In this document: in pieces, positions 16,282 through 22,987 of the stretch
How the letters are laid out: each line of letters starts with the position of its first letter
Position numbering within the stretch: position 1 is the first letter of the stretch
NCBI GenBank assembly: GCA_016124315.1
Contig: WGNW01000017.1
Location: 1 to 51,350, forward strand
Reading direction: 5' to 3'
Length of the DNA stretch: 51,350 nt
Source of the DNA: Alphaproteobacteria bacterium
GTDB taxonomy: Bacteria > Pseudomonadota > Alphaproteobacteria > SMXS01
Made by a program: the position numbers and the translations under genes
The notes under the pieces: generated by a model
The model's input: the letters and a program-made list of their open reading frames with translations, nothing else
Told to the model about the DNA's origin: nothing
Databases searched by the model: none

Positions 16282-16857
16282 CTACCGCACCTCGGTTTCC
16301 GCCTCGCGGCCGGTCTCCACGAGCCGAAGGGTGCCGCCGTCGTTCTCGACGACGGTGATGGAGCAGTTGTCCGGCCGGAAGCACACCAGGGCGTCGTTGC
16401 CCGTCAGGTGGCCGGCGATGACGTTGATGGCGATGTAGTGGGAGGTGATCACCGTCGGCTCGCGGATTTCGCACACCGCGTCGATGACGCCCTGGCGCCA
16501 CGCCCGCAGATCGTGGTCGCCGGCGCGCTGGGCCGCCGGGGCGTTCCAGTCGCCGGCCATCACCCCGGCGAGCCAGTCCTTGCGCGCCGCGAGATCCTCG
16601 CTGGGCGAGGGGATCTCGGAGATGCGCGGCTCCACCCGCGGCACCGTGCCCCAGGCCTCGCTGAACGGCAGCGCCGTCTCGCGGGTGCGCCGCATCGGGC
16701 TGGTGACGATGGGCATGGGACCGAGATGCCGCAGCGCCGCCGCCGCCTCGCGGGCCTGGCGCCAGCCCAGCTCGCTCAGGCCCGGGTCCATGTCCTGGTC
16801 CCAGCCGCCGGTGGCCTGGCCGTGGCGGATGAGGTAGAGGCGGACGGGTGCGGGCAT
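16282..16857 (-). CDS. Histidine phosphatase superfamily protein (PGAM-like)
   Basis: This 191-residue protein begins LYLIRHGQATGG, containing the RHG phospho-His motif of the phosphoglycerate mutase-like fold. It continues with LSELGWRQAREAA and SPMRRTRETA (second catalytic Arg) and SHYIAINVIAGHLTGN (second His near residue 143). Such proteins dephosphorylate small molecules or act as mutases. It lies between the alpha/beta hydrolase (18 bp upstream) and SMP-30 (72 bp downstream) in the minus-strand operon. Its substrate is unknown and its link to the catabolic genes may be only positional. Confidence 0.85.
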   Translation of the reverse strand: MPAPVRLYLIRHGQATGGWDQDMDPGLSELGWRQAREAAAALRHLGPMPIVTSPMRRTRETALPFSEAWGTVPRVEPRISEIPSPSEDLAARKDWLAGVMAGDWNAPAAQRAGDHDLRAWRQGVIDAVCEIREPTVITSHYIAINVIAGHLTGNDALVCFRPDNCSITVVENDGGTLRLVETGREAETEVR

Positions 16858-16875
16858 GGCGGGCTCCTGGTCGGT

Positions 16876-17724
16876 TCAGGCGAGGCTGGCGGCCTCGAAG
16901 GCGCTGACGGCGAAGGCGAAGAGCTCCCGGTTGAACCGGTCGACGTCCTCGACGAAGGGCGAATGGCCGACGCCTTGGAAGGCGGAGAGGCGGACCTGCG
17001 GGAAGGTGGCCGCCATCTGTTCCGCCGCGGCGAAGCGGATGATCCCGTCGGCGTCGCCGTGGGGCACCCAGGCCGGCAGATGGCAGGCGGCCGCCACGTC
17101 GGTGTTGTCCACCACCCGGCGCAGCATGTGCAGCCGGGCCTGCGGCGGCACGCAGGCGCCGTATCCCAGGAACTCGTAGTAGAGGTGATCGGGCAGCGGC
17201 TCGGCGGTCAGCGCGCGGGCGAAGCGCTCCAGGGCCGGCACGTTCCTGGCGACGTCGCCCGACACCAGGCCCTGGAACATGGCGGCGCCTTCCGGTGTCG
17301 ACAGGCGCATGGCCGGCTCGCCGCCCAGGTGCAGGGTGCTGCCGACCATGGCGATGCCCGCCAGGCGGCCGGTGCCGTGGTGCCGCAGGTAGTCGGCGAT
17401 CACGTAGCCGCCGTAGGACCAGCCGGCCAGCACGGCGCGCGGCAGCGCCAGGCCGTCGAGCACGGCGGCCACGTCGTCGGCCCACCGTCTGCCTTCCAGA
17501 TAGGCCTCGGGCGCCTCAGGCCTGCCTGAGCGGCCGTGGCCGCGCAGGTCGATGGCCACCAGGCGGAAGGCGTCGCCCAGGTCGTCGTCCTCGATCTGGA
17601 ACTGCCAGGACAGGCTGTTCTGCAGATAGCCGTGGATCATCACGATCGCGGGCAGCTCCTCGAGGCCCCTGTCCCGATAGAAGATCGGCGTGCCGTCGCT
17701 GCTGGTCACGGAACCGGTTCTCAT
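16876..17724 (-). CDS. Alpha/beta hydrolase
   Basis: The start ATG 17724 has GGGGAGAC upstream; the open frame to 17880 crosses the divergent promoter and is not used. The 282-residue protein shows MIHGYLQN (oxyanion region, near residue 29), the nucleophile elbow GWSYGG near 96, an acidic residue in WVPHGDADG near 221 and the catalytic His in GVGHSPFVED near 254. It is a serine esterase, lactonase or epoxide/C-C hydrolase. It is the first gene of the five-gene minus-strand operon and is divergent from the methyltransferase at 17852. Confidence 0.9.
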   Translation of the reverse strand: MRTGSVTSSDGTPIFYRDRGLEELPAIVMIHGYLQNSLSWQFQIEDDDLGDAFRLVAIDLRGHGRSGRPEAPEAYLEGRRWADDVAAVLDGLALPRAVLAGWSYGGYVIADYLRHHGTGRLAGIAMVGSTLHLGGEPAMRLSTPEGAAMFQGLVSGDVARNVPALERFARALTAEPLPDHLYYEFLGYGACVPPQARLHMLRRVVDNTDVAAACHLPAWVPHGDADGIIRFAAAEQMAATFPQVRLSAFQGVGHSPFVEDVDRFNRELFAFAVSAFEAASLA

Positions 17725-17794
17725 GGCGTCTCCCCGCTGCTGGCTCAGTTGTAGGCAGCGCCGGGGTCGTCGTCCACCCCGTTGAGAGCGCGTG

Positions 17795-17823
17795 TTGCAC
17801 CATGCCGGAGGCGCCTCCATAAT
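17795..17823 (+). promoter_or_regulatory. Sigma70-like promoter with palindromic spacer
   Basis: TTGCAC (17795-17800), a 17-bp spacer and CATAAT (17818-17823) lie 28 bp before the methyltransferase ATG. The spacer contains the perfect palindrome GGAGGCGCCTCC (17807-17818), placed where a repressor or a MerR-type activator could act. Confidence 0.5.
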
Positions 17824-17851
17824 CCAGGTCCGCGGGTCCGAGGAGAAGTCA

Positions 17852-18721
17852 ATGCCGAAGCTTGAAACGAGCGGCCCCAACGCCGATCAGATCGAGTTCT
17901 GGAACGGCGAAGGCGGCGAGAAGTTCGTGCGCTACCAGAACGCCCTCGACGTCATGCTGGAACCGTTCGGGGTCGAAACCATCCGGCGCGCCGGCGTCAA
18001 GGCGGGCGAGGCGGTTCTCGACATCGGCTGCGGCTGCGGCGACACCTCCATAGACCTGGCGCGCAAGGTGGGCATCACCGGCGAGGTGGTGGGCGTCGAC
18101 ATCTCCGAACTGATGCTGGCGCGCGCCGAGGACCGGGCCGCCCACGCCGAGATGAGCAACGTCTTCTTCGAGCTGGCCGACGTCGAACGCGGGCCGCAGC
18201 ACCGGGACAGTTTCGATCTGGCCTTCTCCCGCTTCGGCGTCATGTTCTTCGGCGATCCGGTGGAGGCGTTCCGCAATGTCGCGGCGGCGCTGCACGACAA
18301 GGGCCGCGTGGCGTTCGCCTGCTGGCAGGAACTGGACCGCAACCAGTGGGTCTCGCTGCAGCTGCGCGCCGTGCTGCCGCTGGTCGAGCCGCCGCCCAGG
18401 CCGGGCCCCGACGAGCCCGGCCCGTTCTCCTTCGCCGATCCGGAGCGGATCCGCCGCATCCTGTCGAGCGCCGGCTTCGTCGACATCGAGATCGAGCCGT
18501 TCGAGCCGGAGGTCGTGCTCGGCGGCCTGCTGGTGCTGGACGATGCGGTGGACTTCAGCCTGGACATCGGACCCGCCTCCGCGCTGCTGAAGGATGTGGA
18601 TGCGGCCACCCGCGAGCAGGCGCGCGACGCGGTGCGAGCCGCCCTGGAGGTTCACCATCAGAGCCGGCGCGGCGTCGTGCTGTCGGCCGGCGCCTGGATC
18701 GTCACCGCCCGGAAGGGCTGA
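17852..18721 (+). CDS. Class I SAM-dependent methyltransferase (UbiE/Methyltransf_11-like)
   Basis: The start ATG 17852 follows GAGGAG with six bases of spacing and gives 289 residues. SAM-binding motif I is VLDIGCGCGDTSIDLA near residue 51; motif II acid is in VVGVDISELML near 76; DLAFSRFGVMFFGDP near 122 is the post-motif region. The C-terminal half (FSFADPERIRRILSSAGF) is a typical cap. It is probably a small-molecule or quinone-type methyltransferase. It stands alone between a divergent hydrolase operon and the convergent zinc-ribbon gene. The acceptor is not known. Confidence 0.87.
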   Translation: MPKLETSGPNADQIEFWNGEGGEKFVRYQNALDVMLEPFGVETIRRAGVKAGEAVLDIGCGCGDTSIDLARKVGITGEVVGVDISELMLARAEDRAAHAEMSNVFFELADVERGPQHRDSFDLAFSRFGVMFFGDPVEAFRNVAAALHDKGRVAFACWQELDRNQWVSLQLRAVLPLVEPPPRPGPDEPGPFSFADPERIRRILSSAGFVDIEIEPFEPEVVLGGLLVLDDAVDFSLDIGPASALLKDVDAATREQARDAVRAALEVHHQSRRGVVLSAGAWIVTARKG

Positions 18722-18742
18722 GCCCGCCGGAGCGTCCCGCCG

Positions 18743-19693
18743 TCAGTGGGTCGGGGCCTCGGGGGCCGAGGCATCCGGCCCGGGCTGCGCCTCGGGGGGC
18801 GTGCCTTCCGTATTGTCGTCGGCCGAGGCGAAGCCGGGGACCAGTTCGTGCAGGGTCGCGGGCGGCGTGTCGCGCTGGGCCATGAACCGCGTCGTGGTGT
18901 GCGGCGCCAGGGTCTCCACCGGCGCCTTGAACACCCAGTGGTCGATGGTCCGGCCGTCGGCGTCCAGCATCTCGAACGACAGCGGAGGGATCGCCTGCCC
19001 GGTGTCGCCGGGATTGACGATGGTGCCCTTGACCGTCAGCCGCTTCACGCCGTCGCTCTCCTCGATGGAGGATTCGACGTCGTCGAACACCAGGTTCAGC
19101 GCCTGGGGCGCTGTCGCCGCTGGTGCGACGGTTTCCGGCGCCGGCGCCGGTGCGGTCTCCTCGGCCGGCGGCGCGGGATGGAGGTTGATGCCGGTCAGCG
19201 CCTCGATCCTGTCGCGGAACACCAGCACGACGCCGATCGCCAAAAGCAGCAACAGGATGAGGCCGATGACGACGCCGCGCCGCACATTGCTCGACCGTTG
19301 CTCGGCCGCTTCCTGTTCGGCTTCCTGGCTCGCCCTGAAGCGCCTCAGGTCGTCGCCGGACGGCGGCGGTTCAGGCGGGCGGTAGGCCGCGAAATCCCCG
19401 CGATCCTCCGTCGGCGGTGGCTCGCCTTCCGGCTCGGGGCCCTCGGGCACGTCGACCGGCGGTGTCGGCGTCGGCTCGGCGGCTGCGCTTTCCGCCGCCG
19501 GCTCGTCGCTCCAGGCCGGCGCGGTGTCGGTCTCCGGCGGCGGCGCGGGCTCGACGAGGGCGGCTTCCTCGGGCTCCGGCATCTGGTGCCAGACGTGTCC
19601 GCACTTGGCGCAGCGGACCTTCTGGCCTCCGAGCCTGATCTTTTCCTGCGGCAGAGTGTATCGCGTCGAGCAGTTCGGGCACGTGATGATCAT
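18743..19693 (-). CDS. Zinc-ribbon membrane protein (MJ0042/DUF3426-like)
   Basis: The start ATG 19693 puts the family motif at the extreme N-terminus: MIITCPNCSTRYTLP followed by VRCAKCGHVWHQMP, a CxxC...CxxC zinc ribbon. A Pro/Glu/Ala-rich linker (about 40-135), one membrane segment (VVIGLILLLLLAIGVVLVF, about 146-164) and a C-terminal domain (about 205-290) follow. In alphaproteobacteria such genes are commonly found next to ftsE. It is divergent from ftsE and overlaps no other gene. A minus-strand -10 TATACA is visible at 19724-19719, with a poor -35. Function is unknown; an envelope regulatory role is plausible. Confidence 0.82.
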   Translation of the reverse strand: MIITCPNCSTRYTLPQEKIRLGGQKVRCAKCGHVWHQMPEPEEAALVEPAPPPETDTAPAWSDEPAAESAAAEPTPTPPVDVPEGPEPEGEPPPTEDRGDFAAYRPPEPPPSGDDLRRFRASQEAEQEAAEQRSSNVRRGVVIGLILLLLLAIGVVLVFRDRIEALTGINLHPAPPAEETAPAPAPETVAPAATAPQALNLVFDDVESSIEESDGVKRLTVKGTIVNPGDTGQAIPPLSFEMLDADGRTIDHWVFKAPVETLAPHTTTRFMAQRDTPPATLHELVPGFASADDNTEGTPPEAQPGPDASAPEAPTH

Positions 19694-19818
19694 GGAGGGC
19701 GATGCGACCTGAGAAACCGATGTATAGTCGGGCCGGAGAGGCGGACGCCCCTGCAGCAGGGAGGCGGTCACTCCACTTTGCTGAGACAGTCCGGAACCGA
19801 TGCGTTAGGGTGTCACGC

Positions 19819-20568
19819 ATGATCCGCTTTGACAATGTTGGAATGCGCTACGGCATGGGCGAGGAGGTGCTGCGCGACATCACCTTCGAACTGGACCGCG
19901 GCTCGTTCCATTTCCTCACCGGGCGCAGTGGCGCCGGCAAGACCTCCCTGCTCAAGCTGATGTACCTGTCCGAACGGCCGTCGCGCGGGCTGATCTCCAT
20001 GATGGGCGTCGACATCGTCATGGCCAAGCGGCGGGAGCTGCCGCGGCTGCGCCGCCACATCGGCGTGGTGTTCCAGGACTACCGGCTGCTCGACCATCTG
20101 TCGGCCTACGACAACGTGGCGCTGCCGCTGCGCATCAGCGGCGCGGCGAAGGCCGAGGTGCGCGACTACGTGGAGGAGCTGCTGGTCTGGGTGGGCCTGA
20201 AGGACCGCATGCAGGCCCGGCCGCCCACCCTCTCGGGCGGCGAGAAGCAGCGGGTGGCGATCGCCCGCGCGGTCATCAACCGACCCTCCATCCTGCTGGC
20301 CGACGAGCCGACCGGCAACGTCGACGACGACATGGCGGACCGGCTGATGCGGCTGTTCATCGAACTCAACCGGCTGGGCACCACCACCGTCATCGCCACC
20401 CACGACATGCGGCTGGTCGGCAGCATCGAGGCGCCAAGGCTTCATCTCGAGGCCGGAGACCTGATAGAACTGCCGCCGGGCGCCGACTTGCCGCTGGCGA
20501 CCAGCGGCCTCGCCCCCCAGCTGCCGGAGGCCATGCCTCAGGCGCTGGGCTACACCCGCGACAGATAA
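19819..20568 (+). CDS. ftsE: Cell division ATP-binding protein FtsE
   Basis: The start is ATG 19819 (MIRFDNVGMRYG), giving 249 residues; upstream in-frame codons lie in the divergent promoter. Walker A is GRSGAGKTSLLKL near residue 35, Q-loop VVFQDYRLL near 82, ABC signature LSGGEKQR near 136 and Walker B SILLADEPTG near 157. It powers FtsX at the division site to activate septal peptidoglycan hydrolases. The C-terminal extension after residue 215, rich in Pro and Ala, is longer than in E. coli. It is followed by ftsX in the same operon. Confidence 0.92.
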   Translation: MIRFDNVGMRYGMGEEVLRDITFELDRGSFHFLTGRSGAGKTSLLKLMYLSERPSRGLISMMGVDIVMAKRRELPRLRRHIGVVFQDYRLLDHLSAYDNVALPLRISGAAKAEVRDYVEELLVWVGLKDRMQARPPTLSGGEKQRVAIARAVINRPSILLADEPTGNVDDDMADRLMRLFIELNRLGTTTVIATHDMRLVGSIEAPRLHLEAGDLIELPPGADLPLATSGLAPQLPEAMPQALGYTRDR

Positions 20569-20592
20569 TCCACGGGATTGCGCAGCGTCTCG

Positions 20593-21468
20593 ATGTTCCG
20601 ACAGGTCCGATTTCTGCCATCCGAGAATGTTCACGGCCGGCTGCTCCCCTGGGTGGTCGCCGTGATGGTGTTCCTTGCCGGCCTTGCCCTGCTGGTCGCC
20701 GTCGGCCTGCAGGCGACGGCCCACGCCTGGCACGAGGGGCTCGCCCGGACCCTGACCGTGCAGGTGGTCAACCCCGATGCCGAGATGCGCGAGCAGGAGA
20801 CCGCCGCCGCCATGGACGTGCTCACCGGCGTGCCCGGCATCGCCAGCGTGCGCCGTGAATCCAACGAGGAGGTCGCCTCGCTGCTGGAGCCGTGGCTGGG
20901 CAAGGGCAACGTGGTGGCCGACCTGCCGGTGCCCGCCGTCATCGACGTCAAGCTGGCCGACGGCGCCGAGGTGGACGTCAAGGCGCTGCAGCAGAATCTC
21001 GCCCAGGCCGCGCCCAGCGCCCGGGTCGACGCCCACGAGCAGTGGCTGTCCGACCTGCTGGTGGTCATGCGTATTGTCCAGTGGGTGAGCGCGCTGATCG
21101 TGGCGCTGGTGGGCATGGCGACCGTGGTGATCATCATCTTCGCCACGCGCGCGGGGCTGGCCTCCCACCGGGAGACGGTCGAGATCGTCCACCTGATGGG
21201 CGCCCAGGACGGCCTCATCGCCGGCGCCTTCCAGCGGCGCTTCCTCTGGGTCGGCGTCAAGGGGGCGCTGCTCGGGCTCGTCGCCCTGGCGATCGGCCTG
21301 GGCGCCATCTACCTGGTGCGCGAGCAGCAGCACGGCGCCCTGCTGCCCGAATTGGTGCCGCCGCCGCGGGTGCTCGCCAGCCTGCTTGTGCTGCCGGTGC
21401 TGTCGGGCCTGATCACCATGCTGACCGCCCGCTTCGCCGTGCAACGCGCCCTGGCGGACATGAACTGA
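20593..21468 (+). CDS. ftsX: Cell division protein FtsX
   Basis: This FtsX-type permease has about 291 residues. Its first membrane segment is at about 15-38, followed by a periplasmic domain (about 40-155) and three C-terminal segments (about 165-195, 215-240, 258-282). The start is uncertain: ATG 20593 is used here, but TTG 20578 in the same frame is closer to the ftsE stop. Neither has a strong ribosome site. It anchors FtsE in the membrane and signals to cell-wall hydrolases during division. The ftsE-ftsX-ydcF-plsC order makes a single operon likely. Confidence 0.88.
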   Translation: MFRQVRFLPSENVHGRLLPWVVAVMVFLAGLALLVAVGLQATAHAWHEGLARTLTVQVVNPDAEMREQETAAAMDVLTGVPGIASVRRESNEEVASLLEPWLGKGNVVADLPVPAVIDVKLADGAEVDVKALQQNLAQAAPSARVDAHEQWLSDLLVVMRIVQWVSALIVALVGMATVVIIIFATRAGLASHRETVEIVHLMGAQDGLIAGAFQRRFLWVGVKGALLGLVALAIGLGAIYLVREQQHGALLPELVPPPRVLASLLVLPVLSGLITMLTARFAVQRALADMN

Positions 21469-21470
21469 CG

Positions 21471-22079
21471 ATGCGGAATGCGCTGCTCGCCCTGCTGGTG
21501 CTGGCGGCCCTGTGGTTCGCCGGCTTCCTGAAATACGTGCACAGCATTCCGGACGAGGAGCCGGTCGACCTGCGGACCACCGACGGCATCGTGGTGCTGA
21601 CCGGCGGCCCGTCGCGGCTCAACCAGGCGGTGGCGCTGCTGGCGGCCGGCCACAGCGGCCGGCTGCTGATTTCGGGCGTCGATGCCCGCACCAACGATCC
21701 GGCGTTGATGCACACCCTCGGCCTTGACCGCGACACCGACGCCGAGCTGTTCGCCTGCTGCATCGACGTGGGGCGCGAGGCGCAGGACACGGTGGGCAAC
21801 GCGCGGGAGATCGCCGCCTGGGCGAACGGCCACGGCTTTCGCTCGCTGCGGGTGGTCACCGCCGACTTCCACCTGCCGCGCAGTCTGCTGGAGATCCGCC
21901 GCTACGCGCCCGACCTCGTGCTGGTGCCCCATCCGGTGTTCAGTGACACGGTCCGTCCCGCCCGCTGGTGGCGCAGCTTCGCCACCGCCAGGCTGCTGGT
22001 CTCCGAATATTCCAAGCTGATCGTGGTGTGGCTGAAGGCCAACGTCCTCGACCGGATCATCGGGGCGCCGCAGCCGTGA
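21471..22079 (+). CDS. YdcF family (DUF218) protein
   Basis: This 202-residue protein has an N-terminal membrane anchor (LLALLVLAALWFAGFL, about 4-20) and a DUF218 domain: DGIVVLTGGPSRLNQAVALL near 36, GRLLISGVD near 62, DTVGNAREIAAW near 105 and VVTADFHLPRSLLE near 124. The family includes ElyC/SanA, linked to envelope precursor metabolism and vancomycin resistance. The start lies two bases after the ftsX stop and its own stop overlaps the plsC start (GTGA), so all are translationally coupled. A role in cell envelope synthesis fits the operon. Confidence 0.88.
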   Translation: MRNALLALLVLAALWFAGFLKYVHSIPDEEPVDLRTTDGIVVLTGGPSRLNQAVALLAAGHSGRLLISGVDARTNDPALMHTLGLDRDTDAELFACCIDVGREAQDTVGNAREIAAWANGHGFRSLRVVTADFHLPRSLLEIRRYAPDLVLVPHPVFSDTVRPARWWRSFATARLLVSEYSKLIVVWLKANVLDRIIGAPQP

Positions 22080-22828
22080 CGCTGATCCGCTCGCTGCTGT
22101 TCAACCCGCTGCTGTGGCTCTGGACCGCGGTGATGGTGTTCGGCTGCTCGCCGCTGCTGCTGGGGCCGGGGCGCTGGTCGATGGCGGCGCAGAACGTGTG
22201 GGCGGCCGGCACGGCAGCGCTGATCCGGCACGTGCTCGGCATACGCTGCGAGGTGCGGGGACGGGAGAACCTGCCGGAGGGGCCGATGATCGTCGCCTCC
22301 AAGCACCAGTCGGCCTACGAGACCGTCGTCTTCCATCAACTGCTGCACGACCCCGGCATCGTGCTGAAGAAGGAGCTGCTGGCGATTCCGCTCTACGGCT
22401 GGTTCAGCCGGCGGATGGGCATGATCCCGATCGACCGCGGCGGCTCGGCCAGGGCCATGCGCGTGATGCTGCGCGCCGCGGAGAAAGTGCTGGCCCAGGG
22501 CCGGCCGATCCTGATCTTTCCCGAAGGCACCCGCAGCACGCCGGGGCAGCCGCCGCGCTACCATGCGGGCGTGGCCGGCCTCTACCGGCACCTCGGCGTC
22601 CCGGTCGTGCCGGTCGCGCTCAATTCCGGGCTGCTGTGGGGCCGGCGCGCGCTGGTGAAGCGCCCCGGCACCGTGGTGTTCCAGTATCTGCCGCCGATCC
22701 AGCCCGGGCTCGACCGTCATGCCTTCATGGCCGAACTGGAGTTGCGCATCGAGACGGCGACGGCCGCGCTGCTGGCCGAGGCGGGATTCCACGCTGTGGA
22801 TAAACCCGTGGATGAATTGCGGGGATAA
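22076..22828 (+). CDS. plsC: 1-acyl-sn-glycerol-3-phosphate acyltransferase-like (PlsC family)
   Basis: This is a 250-residue membrane acyltransferase starting at GTG 22076 inside the ydcF stop. N-terminal hydrophobic segments span about 5-45. The catalytic His-x4-acid motif is KHQSAYET near residue 76 (Glu in place of the common Asp), block II is GMIPIDRGG near 116 and block III is FPEGTRS near 153. It adds the second acyl chain of phosphatidic acid or acylates a related lysolipid. Its last codons contain a perfect DnaA box (TGTGGATAA, 22795-22803), the start of a cluster leading to nrdJ. Confidence 0.88.
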   Translation: MTLIRSLLFNPLLWLWTAVMVFGCSPLLLGPGRWSMAAQNVWAAGTAALIRHVLGIRCEVRGRENLPEGPMIVASKHQSAYETVVFHQLLHDPGIVLKKELLAIPLYGWFSRRMGMIPIDRGGSARAMRVMLRAAEKVLAQGRPILIFPEGTRSTPGQPPRYHAGVAGLYRHLGVPVVPVALNSGLLWGRRALVKRPGTVVFQYLPPIQPGLDRHAFMAELELRIETATAALLAEAGFHAVDKPVDELRG

Positions 22829-22902
22829 CGGGGACAACCGCGCCAGCCCCTTGCCGGCGGCGGGCTGCGGCGGTGCCGCTCCCGCCCGGGGCCTGTGGAA
22901 AC
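22795..22902. promoter_or_regulatory. DnaA-box cluster upstream of nrdJ
   Basis: All sites read in the same orientation (reverse of TTATCCACA). TGTGGATAA at 22795-22803 is perfect. CGTGGATGA (22807-22815), CGGGGATAA (22820-22828) and TGTGGAAAC (22894-22902) match 7 of 9. CGGGGACAA (22829-22837) matches 6 of 9. TGTGGACAA at 23062-23070, inside nrdJ, matches 8 of 9. DnaA is known to regulate ribonucleotide reductase genes in E. coli. Confidence 0.4.
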
Positions 22903-22920
22903 ATAACAGGAACGTGACAG

Positions 22921-22949
22921 TTGTTCGCCGCCGCCGGGCGGCCTATCAT
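22921..22949 (+). promoter_or_regulatory. Sigma70-like promoter of nrdJ
   Basis: TTGTTC (22921-22926), a 17-bp spacer and TATCAT (22944-22949; five of six consensus bases) lie 38 bp before the nrdJ ATG. The spacer is GC-rich and self-complementary (CCGCC/GGCGG). No cobalamin riboswitch or NrdR-box pair is recognisable in the 158-bp gap. Confidence 0.5.
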
Positions 22950-22987
22950 CAGAGTCTCTCGCAGCACAGGGGCGACGGAAGCGGACG

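Noticed and set aside
14641..17529. 962-residue plus-strand open frame across the minus-strand operon
   Set aside because: It spans four genes with good motifs on the other strand, and its translation is biased and without domains.
22829..22987. Cobalamin riboswitch upstream of the B12-dependent reductase
   Set aside because: The 159-bp gap lacks a B12-box-like sequence and is too short for the full riboswitch; no other evidence was found.
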